64,000 nt of DNA from contig JAHEGE010000007.1 of assembly GCA_024639905.1 (NCBI GenBank), forward strand, positions 1 through 64,000, written 5' to 3'. The stretch comes from Gammaproteobacteria bacterium (GTDB lineage Bacteria; Pseudomonadota; Gammaproteobacteria; Pseudomonadales; Pseudohongiellaceae). Under the pieces are notes generated by a model, which had not been told where the DNA came from, did not search any database, and was given only the letters and a program-made list of their open reading frames with translations. Below, piece after piece: positions 7,549 through 15,658 of the stretch (position 1 is its first letter; every line of letters starts with the position of its first letter). The translations under genes were made by a program, and so were the position numbers.

Positions 7549-8831
7549 GCGGCGCGCAGCGCAGCCGTCTCAGCAGCCTTTGCACTGACGTTGGCGTCGA
7601 GCGCCCGTAGCGTCTTGCTAAACGCATAAAACGCAGCGACCACCACTACCAAGATCACGCACGCGGCAAGAATCGCGTTGGCCGCGCCAATGCGGTCGGC
7701 GGCGATCGCCATGGGGAAGACGCCGATTGGCGTCAGCGCATAGGACAGCATCATAAAGCTGCTCATGCGCCCACGTACGCTGTCGTCTACTAGCAGCTGA
7801 ATCGCCGCATTGTTCACCGTCTGGCTCGCGCTCATGCACATATTGGCGAGCAATAGCGGGAGCAGCGCGAGAGTGAAGCTCGGGGTTTCGACGAAAATCG
7901 CCAGGAATACGCCGAAGGCGACGGTACTCCACATCATCAGCTTCAATCGCCGCGGCGAGTCGCCACGCTTGATAATCCAGATTGAGCCAAGTAGCCCACC
8001 AACGCCGCCCACCGCCATTAAGGTGCCCATGCCACTCTCGCCCACGCCCCAAGCCTGCTCGGCGAGCATCACCAAAATGCTCTGAAACGGCATAGCCAGA
8101 AACATGGGCACGAGCCCGAAGAGCAAGCACAGCAAAACGGGACGATTATGGCGGATATAGCTAAACCCTTGCCCAATATCGTCGAACAACCCCTTTTTCT
8201 CGTCCGAGTCACTGCCAGACCGGCTACGACTTACGCCAAACATGCAAAGCACAGCAGAGGAGTACAGGACAATCGACAGCATGTAGGCGCCCTGATAATC
8301 CAGCTGAGCGACGACAACGCCCATGACGGCGGGCCCGAAGACCCGCGCAAGATTCATAATGCTGCCGGTATAGGCCATCGCGCTCTGCAGCTTGTCTGGC
8401 CCCACCACAGTCGCTGTGATCGCCATCCGCGCGGGCATGATGAAGGGAAACGCACAGCCGGCAACGAAAGCGGTGCACAGCAAATGCCAAAACTCCAATT
8501 TACCCATGAGCATCAGCGTGAGGATGAATATTTCGTTGGCAACGATCAGCGACTGGCCGGCGAGCACGAGCTGCCTGCGCTCTACCCTGTCGGTCACCGC
8601 ACCGCCTACGACCGAGGCGAAAATCATCGGAATAGCCACAACGAGGTTGATATAGGCAAGCGAGGTTGCCGAGCCGGTGAGATCCCAGGCCAAGAGGGTG
8701 CGCGTAAGCATCTGGCCATTCATGGCTATAAAGAAGGTGGCGTTACCCAGGAACAGCCAGCGAAACTGCGCGATGGAGAAGACGGCGAAGGCGCCGGATT
8801 TAGCGGCCTGTGTTTCTGTGGTGTCATTCAT
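7545..8831 (-). CDS. MFS transporter, MFS_3/EntS-like
   Basis: 428 aa carrier with about 12 helices. The loop 2-3 motif reads GGAVTDRVERRQLVL, and the pattern AQFRWLFLGNATFF at the N-terminus and NNAAIQLLVDDSVRGRMSS late in the protein are typical of the exporter group that includes the enterobactin exporter EntS. Substrate is unknown; nothing nearby suggests siderophore synthesis. It is monocistronic, with its 3' end overlapping the DUF2721 gene. Confidence 0.82.
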   Translation of the reverse strand: MNDTTETQAAKSGAFAVFSIAQFRWLFLGNATFFIAMNGQMLTRTLLAWDLTGSATSLAYINLVVAIPMIFASVVGGAVTDRVERRQLVLAGQSLIVANEIFILTLMLMGKLEFWHLLCTAFVAGCAFPFIMPARMAITATVVGPDKLQSAMAYTGSIMNLARVFGPAVMGVVVAQLDYQGAYMLSIVLYSSAVLCMFGVSRSRSGSDSDEKKGLFDDIGQGFSYIRHNRPVLLCLLFGLVPMFLAMPFQSILVMLAEQAWGVGESGMGTLMAVGGVGGLLGSIWIIKRGDSPRRLKLMMWSTVAFGVFLAIFVETPSFTLALLPLLLANMCMSASQTVNNAAIQLLVDDSVRGRMSSFMMLSYALTPIGVFPMAIAADRIGAANAILAACVILVVVVAAFYAFSKTLRALDANVSAKAAETAALRAA

Positions 8832-9184
8832 TGTGGGCTACGCAGCTGTTTCGGAAGACCCGCGAGTATAGCGACTCAAGCCCCGCATAACTAGCGAGCG
8901 ACTTCCATCCCCAGCGCCGAATTTCGGCCCCTAAACCCGACAAATTACGCCAAAATGCTGGCTTTGCTGCCACAATTTGAAACTTGCTTCACACAGGTGG
9001 ATTGCTTATTCTTGCTGGCCACATCGCTGATGCGGGCCGACAGACTTCGAGCCTGCATTCAAGAACAAAAACACTCAGCCCGCGTCGAGAGCAGGAACGC
9101 ACTACTTCAGTGCACTTTCCAACGCGATTTGTGGGGTGAACAAGCACAATGTGACCCAACATCCAGCTGTTGTTAAAGGAGAAA
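8832..9184. other. 353-bp divergent promoter region of the MFS and quinoprotein genes
   Basis: No supported gene; short open frames here lack ribosome sites and coding character. A possible plus-strand promoter is TTGCTT (8984-8989), a 17-bp spacer and TATTCT (9007-9012), which would give a leader of about 170 nt ahead of the quinoprotein gene. The ribosome site aaggag is at 9175-9180. Confidence 0.4.
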
Positions 9185-11116
9185 ATGGTGATTCGAAATA
9201 AACTGGTACCAACCCTTAGTCTGGCTGCAGGCTGCCTTTTTTCAGCTGCGACACTCGGCCAGTCAGGCACTGATGTCTACGCTGGCGATTGGCCCGATTA
9301 CAACGGCAATATGCAGGCGCAGCGTTATTCTCCGCTCGACCAAATTACTGCAGACAACGTCGCCAATCTCGAACTCGCTTGGCGTTTTTCAACTGCAGGC
9401 TTCGGGCCATCAACAGACTTTAACAACCCGTCCACGCCGTTAGAGATCGATGGCGTGCTCTACGCAAACGTCGGCTCAACTCGCAATGTCGTGGCCCTCG
9501 ATGCGACCACGGGACAGGTGCTGTGGATGTGGCGACCGCAAGAAGGCGAGCGTTTTGATAATGCTCCGCGCAAGGGCGCAGGGCGAGGCCCCGCGTTTTG
9601 GCGTGACGGCGACACTAAGCGCGTTATCGATATCACACCCGGGTTCTTCCTCGTTTCACTCGATGCAGAGACTGGCATTCCCGACGCGACTTTCGGCAAC
9701 AACGGCCGCGTAGACCTGTTCGACGGGCTGCGCAACTCAGAAGGCTTCGACGATATCGACATCGGCTCTTCTGCCCCCCCGTTCATCATGAATGATGTAG
9801 TCGTCGTGGGCCCCGCTCACAAAGTCGGCATGCGGCCCCGCTCGAAGTCAAATGTAAAAGGTGACGTGCGCGGTTACGACGCACGCACCGGCGAGCATCT
9901 GTGGACCTTTAAGACTATCCCAGAACGCGGCGAGGTTGGTTTCGAAACTTGGTTAGACGACGGCGTCGAATTCACTGGTAACGCAGGCGTTTGGGCGCCA
10001 ATGTCGGGTGATCCTGAGCTTGGCCACGTGTACCTGCCTGTAGAATCAGCCACAGGCGACCGCTATGGCGGCGATCGACCAGGCGACAACCTATTCTCCG
10101 ACGCGCTGGTTGCCCTTGATATTAAGACTGGCGAGCGTCAGTGGCATTTCCAACTTATCCATCACGACATCTGGGACTGGGACAATCCTGCCGCACCGAT
10201 ACTCGCGGACCTTCCTAATGGCCGGAAGATCGTTATGCAGGTCACCAAGCAGTCGTGGGTTTACACGTTCGACCGCTTAACCGGCGAACCCATTTGGCCT
10301 ATCGAAGAATTGCCCGTTCCTCAGGGCGACGTACCCGGCGAATGGTACTCACCCACACAGCCTTTCCCTTCAAAGCCTGCGCCGTTCGATCGTCAAGGCT
10401 TTACCGAAGACGATGTGATCGATTTCACGCCAGAGCTGCGTGAGCTTGGGCTGGCTGCCATCGCAAAATTCCGCCTCAGCGAGAACGTCTATCAGCCGCC
10501 TTCGGTTAAAGATGGTCCAGACGGCACGATTGGCACGATCAGCCTGCCCTCCGCTACTGGCGGTGCAAACTGGGAAGGTGCTGCGATCGACCCCGAGACC
10601 GGCATCATTTACATCCCTTCTCGCACCGATGTATCGATCCTGTCAGTCGACAAAGACGAGAGCTCCGATATCGACTTCAGCATGGCATTTGGTGCGCGCG
10701 CACCTCGCGTCAAGGGCTTACCCATCGTGAAGCCCCCTTACGGGCGCATAACCGCCATCGACATGAACAGCGGTGATCACGTTTTCCAAGTTGCCAATGC
10801 GGACACGCCGGACAACATTAAGAACCACCCTGACCTTCAGGGGCTAGACATACCGCGCACAGGCGTTCCGACGCGCGCGGGCATCTTCGTTACTAAGAAC
10901 CTGCTGTTTGCAGGCGAAGGTGGCGGCGGCGCGGGCGCTAGCCCTAAGCTACGCGCACACGACAAAAACACAGGCGAAATTGTCGCCGTCATCGACTTAC
11001 CTGCTAATCAGACAGGTCAGCCATTCACTTACGAGCACGACGGCAAGCAATACATTGCTATGTTCGTTGGCGGCTCAGGCACAGTTGCCGAACTCGTCGC
11101 TTACGCACTGCCGTAA
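9185..11116 (+). CDS. PQQ-dependent dehydrogenase (glucose-dehydrogenase-like quinoprotein)
   Basis: 643 aa, exported. ATG 9185 follows aaggag. Signal peptide spans residues 1-26; the LAAGC inside it is a weak lipobox. The rest is an eight-bladed propeller: GDWPDYNGNMQAQRYSPLDQI at the start, several tryptophan-docking repeats (for example GAAIDPETGIIYIP), and HHDIWDWDNPAAP, the segment shared with membrane glucose dehydrogenase. There is no CxxCH heme motif and, apart from the signal, no cysteine, so the vicinal disulfide of quinoprotein alcohol dehydrogenases is missing. It should oxidise a sugar or alcohol in the periplasm and pass electrons on, perhaps to quinone. Two YceI genes follow at 19 and 38 bp. 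No PQQ synthesis genes lie in the window. Confidence 0.85.
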   Translation: MVIRNKLVPTLSLAAGCLFSAATLGQSGTDVYAGDWPDYNGNMQAQRYSPLDQITADNVANLELAWRFSTAGFGPSTDFNNPSTPLEIDGVLYANVGSTRNVVALDATTGQVLWMWRPQEGERFDNAPRKGAGRGPAFWRDGDTKRVIDITPGFFLVSLDAETGIPDATFGNNGRVDLFDGLRNSEGFDDIDIGSSAPPFIMNDVVVVGPAHKVGMRPRSKSNVKGDVRGYDARTGEHLWTFKTIPERGEVGFETWLDDGVEFTGNAGVWAPMSGDPELGHVYLPVESATGDRYGGDRPGDNLFSDALVALDIKTGERQWHFQLIHHDIWDWDNPAAPILADLPNGRKIVMQVTKQSWVYTFDRLTGEPIWPIEELPVPQGDVPGEWYSPTQPFPSKPAPFDRQGFTEDDVIDFTPELRELGLAAIAKFRLSENVYQPPSVKDGPDGTIGTISLPSATGGANWEGAAIDPETGIIYIPSRTDVSILSVDKDESSDIDFSMAFGARAPRVKGLPIVKPPYGRITAIDMNSGDHVFQVANADTPDNIKNHPDLQGLDIPRTGVPTRAGIFVTKNLLFAGEGGGGAGASPKLRAHDKNTGEIVAVIDLPANQTGQPFTYEHDGKQYIAMFVGGSGTVAELVAYALP

Positions 11117-11135
11117 CCTTTAAGGAGCAAATGCA

Positions 11136-11711
11136 ATGAAGACACTGATTCAACAATCTGCAGCTGCGGCAACGCTCGCGCTCGCCATGATTCCCGCCCA
11201 GGCCGCCGAGTGGGTACTTGACCCCGCAGAGTCCTTGGTCATTTTCAAATACGCCTACGAAGGCACGCCTTACGAGGGCCAATTCGGCAACGTAAGCGCC
11301 ACCTTCGATATTGATCCGTTGAAGCCGGGCTCGTGCAACTTCGACGTCACGATTCCTATAGACGGTATTAACGTAGATAGCCCAGAGACCCTGGATTACC
11401 TGCTTGACCTCGAGATGTTTGACGTTGACCAGTGGCCAACTGCAACGTTCAGTGCTGAGAAATGCAGCATCGACTCGATCAACTCATTCACATCGGAAGG
11501 CACGCTGACTATTCGCGACCAAACTCACCCCATCAGCTTTCCTTTCACACTCGACATCGAGACCTGTGACGGCCAGATATGCTTTCACCTCATGAGTGAG
11601 GTGACGGTGAACCGTCTCGACTTCGGCGTTGGCCAAGGCTACTGGGCCAATACTGCGACAATACCGAACGAAGTAGGCATTGCGATCGACGTCTACGCGG
11701 TGCAGAAATAA
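11136..11711 (+). CDS. YceI family periplasmic protein
   Basis: 191 aa with signal peptide (cleavage likely after AQA, about residue 23). The mature protein is the YceI lipocalin-like barrel: EWVLDPAESLVIFKYAYEG at the start, then FDIDPLKPGSCNFDV, FDVDQWPTATFSAE and the late VNRLDFGVGQG. YceI proteins bind polyisoprenoid lipids such as ubiquinone-type molecules in their hydrophobic cavity. It starts 19 bp after the quinoprotein stop (ribosome site aaggag), so a role in carrying quinone or substrate for that enzyme is a reasonable inference. Four cysteines are present. Confidence 0.88.
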   Translation: MKTLIQQSAAAATLALAMIPAQAAEWVLDPAESLVIFKYAYEGTPYEGQFGNVSATFDIDPLKPGSCNFDVTIPIDGINVDSPETLDYLLDLEMFDVDQWPTATFSAEKCSIDSINSFTSEGTLTIRDQTHPISFPFTLDIETCDGQICFHLMSEVTVNRLDFGVGQGYWANTATIPNEVGIAIDVYAVQK

Positions 11712-11749
11712 GCACCGCCACCTTTAACTATTTTTGGAGCACCACCGCA

Positions 11750-12391
11750 ATGCGCACTAATTTATTTTCATCCTTCAGTAAAATCGCTCTCGTAGCCGGC
11801 GGCGCGCTGTTGCTCAGCTCTTGCGACCGACTACTAACGCCTGACTTTAATACTGATGTCACAGAACTGCGTAGCGGCGGCTATGTGCTCGATAAAGACC
11901 ATGCGTCGCTAGTATTCGAAATCAACCACCTTGGCTTCTCGACGTTCATTGGTAGCTTCGATGATTTCGATGCGGCTCTCGACTTCGATCCAGAGAATGT
12001 GGGCAACTCAAGCCTCGAGGTTATCGTGAATATGGATAGCCTAGACGTTAACCTGCCCGAGTTCGAAGAGGAGCTGAAGGGATCAAGCTGGTTCGACGTC
12101 GCCACATTCCCGCAGGCCGTGTACCGCACCACTTCCCTCGCGGAAACGCGTGATGAAAACACTTTTGTGTTCGCCGGCGAACTGACCCTCCACGGCGTTA
12201 CCGCACCGGTTAACCTCGTCGTTGATTTCAACGGCGGTGGCCGCAACGTGCTGACTCGCAGCTACACGTTAGGTTTCGAAGCTGAAGCTGAATTCCTACG
12301 CTCTGACTTCGGCGTAAGCCGCTTCACCAACTTCGGTGTTGGCGACGAAATCACTCTCGCGGTGAATGTCGAGTTCCGCGAAGCGGAGTAA
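11750..12391 (+). CDS. YceI family lipoprotein
   Basis: 213 aa. The N-terminal signal ends in lipobox LSSC (Cys25), so this copy is membrane-anchored, unlike its soluble neighbour. The YceI barrel follows from about residue 43: GGYVLDKDHASLVFEINHLG, then FDAALDFDPENV, SSWFDVATFPQAVYRTTS and FLRSDFGVSRF. It begins 38 bp after the first YceI gene, and a hairpin closes the unit. A soluble and an anchored lipid-binding protein behind one quinoprotein suggest a relay between periplasm and membrane (inference). Confidence 0.88.
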   Translation: MRTNLFSSFSKIALVAGGALLLSSCDRLLTPDFNTDVTELRSGGYVLDKDHASLVFEINHLGFSTFIGSFDDFDAALDFDPENVGNSSLEVIVNMDSLDVNLPEFEEELKGSSWFDVATFPQAVYRTTSLAETRDENTFVFAGELTLHGVTAPVNLVVDFNGGGRNVLTRSYTLGFEAEAEFLRSDFGVSRFTNFGVGDEITLAVNVEFREAE

Positions 12392-12408
12392 GCCGGGCGG
12401 CTTACTCC
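12385..12408 (+). terminator. Hairpin at the end of the quinoprotein-YceI operon
   Basis: Perfect 10-bp stem ggagtaagcc (12385-12394) / ggcttactcc (12399-12408) with loop gggc, overlapping the stop codon of the second YceI gene. No T-run follows (ccctcccc), so it may act as an mRNA 3' stabiliser or a weak terminator. Confidence 0.5.
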
Positions 12409-12455
12409 CCTCCCCTTCGGCAAGTTAATTGCACTTCGCGCCACATAGGCTATAA

Positions 12456-12487
12456 CCAAGGATGAACTCTTTAGACGCCATCCTTGG
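12456..12487. promoter_or_regulatory. Inverted repeat over the promoter and ribosome site of tag
   Basis: ccaaggatg (12456-12464) and catccttgg (12479-12487) are perfect 9-bp inverted arms, 14 nt apart. A -10-like TATAAC lies at 12451-12456, with a weak TTGCAC 16 bp upstream of it. The right arm covers the first bases of the ribosome site GGAG (12486-12489) of tag. It could be an operator or, if transcription starts further upstream, an RNA hairpin hiding the ribosome site. Confidence 0.5.
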
Positions 12488-12498
12488 AGCGAAGACAC

Positions 12499-13089
12499 AT
12501 GACAGACTCTCAATTGCAGCGCTGTAAATGGTGTGGCGACGACCCACAGTACGTCGCCTACCATGATACCGAATGGGGCATTCCAGTTCGAGACGACCGC
12601 CATCTCTTCGAATTACTCTGCCTCGAAGGCCAGCAGGCCGGCCTCAGTTGGATCGTCGTCCTCAAGAAGCGCGATCACTACCGTAAAGTCTTTAAAAACT
12701 TCGACATCGCGGCAGTCTCTCGCCTAAGCGATGCGCGCATCGAAGCCCTGCTCACCGATACTGGTCTCATCCGCAACCGTCTCAAGCTCTTCTCACTGCG
12801 CAGCAATGCACACGCGGCTCTGGCAATACAAAAAGAGTTTGGCAGCCTTGAGACCTACTTCTGGCAGTTTGTCGGCGGCACACCAATAGATGGCCAACGC
12901 AAAGCCCACGGCGACATCCCCGCGAGCACAGAACTTAGCGATGCCCTCTCCAAAGACCTAAAGAGACGCGGCTTCAAGTTCATCGGCAGCACCATCTGCT
13001 ATGCCTTCCTTCAAGCCGGCGGCTTCATCAACGACCACATCAGCACCTGCTTCCGTTACCCACAGCAAAAGGCCGCCAACACGCACTAA
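12499..13089 (+). CDS. tag: DNA-3-methyladenine glycosylase I
   Basis: 196 aa base-excision enzyme that removes 3-methyladenine from DNA. ATG 12499 follows GGAG by 9 nt; an in-frame TTG five codons upstream overlaps that site and is unlikely. Family features: RCKWCG near the N-terminus, AYHDTEWGIPVRDD, FELLCLEGQQAGLSWIVVLKKR with the catalytic-pocket Glu, and KFIGSTICYAFLQA. The zinc site is complete: Cys9, His22 and the His and Cys of NDHISTCF, matching the Cys-His-His-Cys set of E. coli Tag. Probably transcribed alone. Confidence 0.95.
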   Translation: MTDSQLQRCKWCGDDPQYVAYHDTEWGIPVRDDRHLFELLCLEGQQAGLSWIVVLKKRDHYRKVFKNFDIAAVSRLSDARIEALLTDTGLIRNRLKLFSLRSNAHAALAIQKEFGSLETYFWQFVGGTPIDGQRKAHGDIPASTELSDALSKDLKRRGFKFIGSTICYAFLQAGGFINDHISTCFRYPQQKAANTH

Positions 13090-13130
13090 CCCCGGGGTCA
13101 GGTCTTTCAACGATGCATTTTTCCCGGCGA

Positions 13131-13475
13131 ACTCACGAGCCTGCTACGGACCAGCCCAGACTCACGAGCCTGCGGAGCCAGAGACTCTGCGAAGCGGAAT
13201 CCCGAAGGCCGAGCGCAGCAGAGTCTGTGGCTCCGCAGGCGCGAACGATCTAGCAACGGGACCACCGCAGACTCACGAGCCAAAGGAGCCAGAGGCTCTG
13301 CGAAGCGGAATCCCGAAGGGCGAGCGCAGCAGAGTCTGTGGCTCCGCAGGCGCGAACGATCTAGCAACGGGACCACCGCAGACTCACGAGCCAAAGGAGC
13401 CAGAGGCTCTGCGAAGCGGAATCCCGAAGGGCGAGCGCAGCAGAGTCTGTGGCTCCGCAGGCGCGAACGATCTAG
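13131..13475. repeat. Tandem array of three 111-bp palindromic repeats
   Basis: Units start at 13160, 13271 and 13382, a period of exactly 111 bp; the third is cut at about 13475, exactly at the stop codon of the FAH-family gene. A degenerate start (actcacgagcctgc) also occurs at 13131. Copies 2 and 3 are identical over their shared 93-95 bp, and copy 1 differs at about five positions. Each unit holds a 17-bp inverted repeat (ggagccagagactctgc / gcagagtctgtggctcc, 16 of 17 paired) around gaagcggaatcccgaag. The region sits between convergent genes. The leading ggggtcaggtcttt (13094-13107) resembles sequence I associate with RAYT-linked repeats, from memory only. Confidence 0.9.
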
Positions 13476-14306
13476 CTACTGACCCTGAACGACTTCGTTG
13501 CTCAGCGTACCAATGCCCGATAGCTCAACCTCGTAGACATCGCCCGGCTCCATCGCCCGCGTGTTGCCCATTGTGCCAGACCAAATCATATCGCCCGGCT
13601 CTAGCGTGAAGTAACGCGAGATATAGCTCAACATTTCTTCCATGCCGAAGATTAGATCGGAGCTATTCTCGGACTGGCGTTCCTCGCCATTTAATCGCCC
13701 TGTTATTTGAACGTTTTTGTAGTCAGCGCCCTGTACCAGAACAGGACCTACTGCATTGAAGCCGCGTGACCCCTTCGCTCGCACCCACTGGATATCGGAA
13801 CTCTGCCAAGTTCGCTCGCTCACGTCGTTGCCGCCGGTAACACCGAAAATATATTCATGGGCATCTTCAACTGCGACATTCTCGGCACGCTTGCCAACGA
13901 TGATCGCCATCTCAGCTTCGTAATGGAGATTCTTCGACTCAGCAGGGCGCACGATAGGATCCTCAGGGCCAACGATTGAGCTCGCTGGGATAGTGAAGAG
14001 ACCTGGATAATCTGCTGGCTCGCCGCTGATGTGACTGCGGAAATTGAAGGCCGTCATGAATACGAGATTGGGGTCTACCGGCGCTTCTAGTTTTACCTCT
14101 TCGCGCTGCACGATCACGCCCGTGTGGTCTTGTGTGAGATAGGGAGCGCCTGCGAGCTGCCAGATACCGTCGTCATGCACCATGCCCCAGTGCACCTCGC
14201 CGCCCTCTTGCGAATAGCGAACATAGGTTTGCGCCATTACTTGCACGCTAGCCAGACTCAGGGCGAGCGTTGCGCTTACCGCGACGACTAAATTCCATTT
14301 TTTCAT
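13476..14306 (-). CDS. Exported fumarylacetoacetate hydrolase (FAH) family protein
   Basis: 276 aa. Residues 1-25 form a clear signal peptide (KKWNLVVAVSATLALSL, cleavage after VMA). The remainder is a complete FAH-family domain: FNFRSHISGEPADYP, then NLHYEAEMAIIVGKRA with metal-ligand glutamates, FGVTGGNDVSERTWQ with the metal-ligand Asp, KGSRGFNAVGP, and LEPGDMIWSGTMGNTRAMEPGD. Family members cleave C-C bonds or hydrate and decarboxylate keto acids in the cytoplasm, so a signal peptide is unusual. Last of a minus-strand group behind the SDR, nitroreductase and receiver-like genes. A tandem repeat array begins right at its stop codon. ATG 14306 has ribosome site aaggag. Confidence 0.85.
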   Translation of the reverse strand: MKKWNLVVAVSATLALSLASVQVMAQTYVRYSQEGGEVHWGMVHDDGIWQLAGAPYLTQDHTGVIVQREEVKLEAPVDPNLVFMTAFNFRSHISGEPADYPGLFTIPASSIVGPEDPIVRPAESKNLHYEAEMAIIVGKRAENVAVEDAHEYIFGVTGGNDVSERTWQSSDIQWVRAKGSRGFNAVGPVLVQGADYKNVQITGRLNGEERQSENSSDLIFGMEEMLSYISRYFTLEPGDMIWSGTMGNTRAMEPGDVYEVELSGIGTLSNEVVQGQ

Positions 14307-14366
14307 TATTGACTCCTTGCGACTAAAGTCGCGACTATTTTTATTAAGAAATCTGATAGGTTGGCC

Positions 14367-14846
14367 TTACTCATCTTCTTCGCGCTGCAGCTGCGCATAA
14401 GCAATGGAATTGAGCTCGTGGGCCCGATCGCCAAAAACGATCTTGTGCAACGTCTCTTCGATCGTCTCTTGGTAGTTGTCACTGTGCAGATAGGCCGCTA
14501 CATCACCATCGGTTGGATCAAGCGCAATTTGGCGTAGACCACGGTGATGATCTTCGGTAATCAGAACAACCGGCGTTGGGTGTCGAAACGGGCTGCGCCG
14601 CTCCTGCTCACGCAGCCTAAATAGAAACTGGTCTCGCGGTTTTTTGTAGCTGTTCCATCCGGTGATCACGCAGGCAAGCTTGTTCGTTGCGAAGCCCATG
14701 ACGCGATTGTACTGACGCACCGCTTCCAGTGCGTTTGCCTCGTTATAGGTGCTAATCGAGGTATAAAGGCCCGTCTTGCCGATTAAGGCTGCGCAGTTGT
14801 CGACCAAGTCATTATCTAGGTCGTAGAGTAAAATTACCGGTTTCAA
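14367..14846 (-). CDS. Degenerate receiver-like protein
   Basis: 159 aa. It looks like a response-regulator receiver fold: VILLYDLDND at the start with acidic residues, a central ACVITGWNSYKK and VVLITEDHH. Where the phospho-acceptor Asp should be there is Gly-Trp (ITGWN), and the usual C-terminal Lys appears replaced (AAYLHSDN). It would therefore not be phosphorylated. There is no output domain, only an acidic helical tail. It may be a protein-interaction module. It lies between the nitroreductase (50 bp) and FAH-family (60 bp) genes. The assignment is by pattern, so an unrelated fold is possible. Confidence 0.6.
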   Translation of the reverse strand: MKPVILLYDLDNDLVDNCAALIGKTGLYTSISTYNEANALEAVRQYNRVMGFATNKLACVITGWNSYKKPRDQFLFRLREQERRSPFRHPTPVVLITEDHHRGLRQIALDPTDGDVAAYLHSDNYQETIEETLHKIVFGDRAHELNSIAYAQLQREEDE

Positions 14847-14896
14847 TCGCGTTACTCACAGTCTTATTGTTATTTTTGACCGCCATCTCAGGCCAA

Positions 14897-15649
14897 CTAG
14901 TTTGAGCGAAAAACGACGCTCGTCGAGATTTTTTCGCGTTCCGTGCGGGTCTTATTTGCCGGCACGCTGGTGTCTTCGTAGCCAAAGCTCAGGCCAAACA
15001 GAATTTTGGTCTCGTCTTCGATGCCAAATGCATCGCGTACCATGTCAGGGTAATTGCGCATTGTACCCATTGGGCAACTGTAAATACCAAAAGCAACCAT
15101 CGCCAGCATGAGGCTCTGTGCATACATCCCAACATCGAGTGCCACCGTCGTGCCGAAGGCGGGGTTCATGCCGAGAAATGCTATGTAAGGCGCGTCGAAG
15201 AATTCAAAATTGCGCACGATAGCGCGCAACCTTCCTTCTTTATCATCCCGTGCGATGCCCATGTTGTTGTAGAGTGCGACCGCGCAGTCGACCTGCCGCT
15301 GACGATACTCACCCTCAAACGTGCCGCGGTAGGGGTAGTCAGGGTTTGGCTCAACGCGATTCACCGTATTTTCGACCATCTGCGCTCGAAGCCTGTCCTT
15401 TAGCGGCCCGCTGGCAACATAGACCTTCCAAGGCTGCACATTGCAGTTAGACGGCGACATTTGCGCCACTTCGAAGACACGGTTAAGCACCTCTGCAGGA
15501 ATCTCTTTATCGAGATAGCCTCGCACCGAACGTCGAGCGTAAATCGCATCGACAATACTCATAGTAGGATCTATTGCCCGCGACCTCTCCTGAGTAGGGT
15601 CTAGGCTCTCGTGCTCTCCGAAAGGCGAGGCGTTTGCGTGCTCAGCCAT
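14897..15649 (-). CDS. Nitroreductase family oxidoreductase
   Basis: 250 aa FMN-dependent NAD(P)H oxidoreductase. After a variable 29-residue N-terminus come DAIYARRSVRGYLDKEIP, with the FMN-phosphate-binding Arg-Arg-Ser-x-Arg, and EVAQMSPSNCNVQPWKVYV. Late in the protein are the dimer and FMN segments MYAQSLMLAMVAFGIYSCPMG and LFGLSFGYED. Substrates in the family range from nitroaromatics to quinones and cannot be told from sequence. It starts 9 bp after the SDR stop and is likely co-transcribed with it. An internal ATG (MSIVDAIY) could also serve as start. Confidence 0.9.
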   Translation of the reverse strand: MAEHANASPFGEHESLDPTQERSRAIDPTMSIVDAIYARRSVRGYLDKEIPAEVLNRVFEVAQMSPSNCNVQPWKVYVASGPLKDRLRAQMVENTVNRVEPNPDYPYRGTFEGEYRQRQVDCAVALYNNMGIARDDKEGRLRAIVRNFEFFDAPYIAFLGMNPAFGTTVALDVGMYAQSLMLAMVAFGIYSCPMGTMRNYPDMVRDAFGIEDETKILFGLSFGYEDTSVPANKTRTEREKISTSVVFRSN

Positions 15650-15658
15650 ACTCTTCTC

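Noticed and set aside
8955..9176. Small plus-strand protein of about 73 residues ahead of the quinoprotein
   Set aside because: No ribosome site, runs into the quinoprotein's own ribosome site, and its composition is unlike a protein; treated as leader DNA.
13107..13394. Minus-strand frame inside the repeat array
   Set aside because: Same cause: the 37-residue period in the peptide is the DNA repeat; there is no ribosome site.
13131..13475. CRISPR array
   Set aside because: The repeats are directly adjacent 111-bp units without unique spacers, and no cas gene is in the window.
13001..13609. Open frame of about 200 codons across the tandem repeats on the plus strand
   Set aside because: It is open only because the repeat period is a multiple of three; it overlaps tag and the FAH-family gene, and its peptide is simply the repeat translated.
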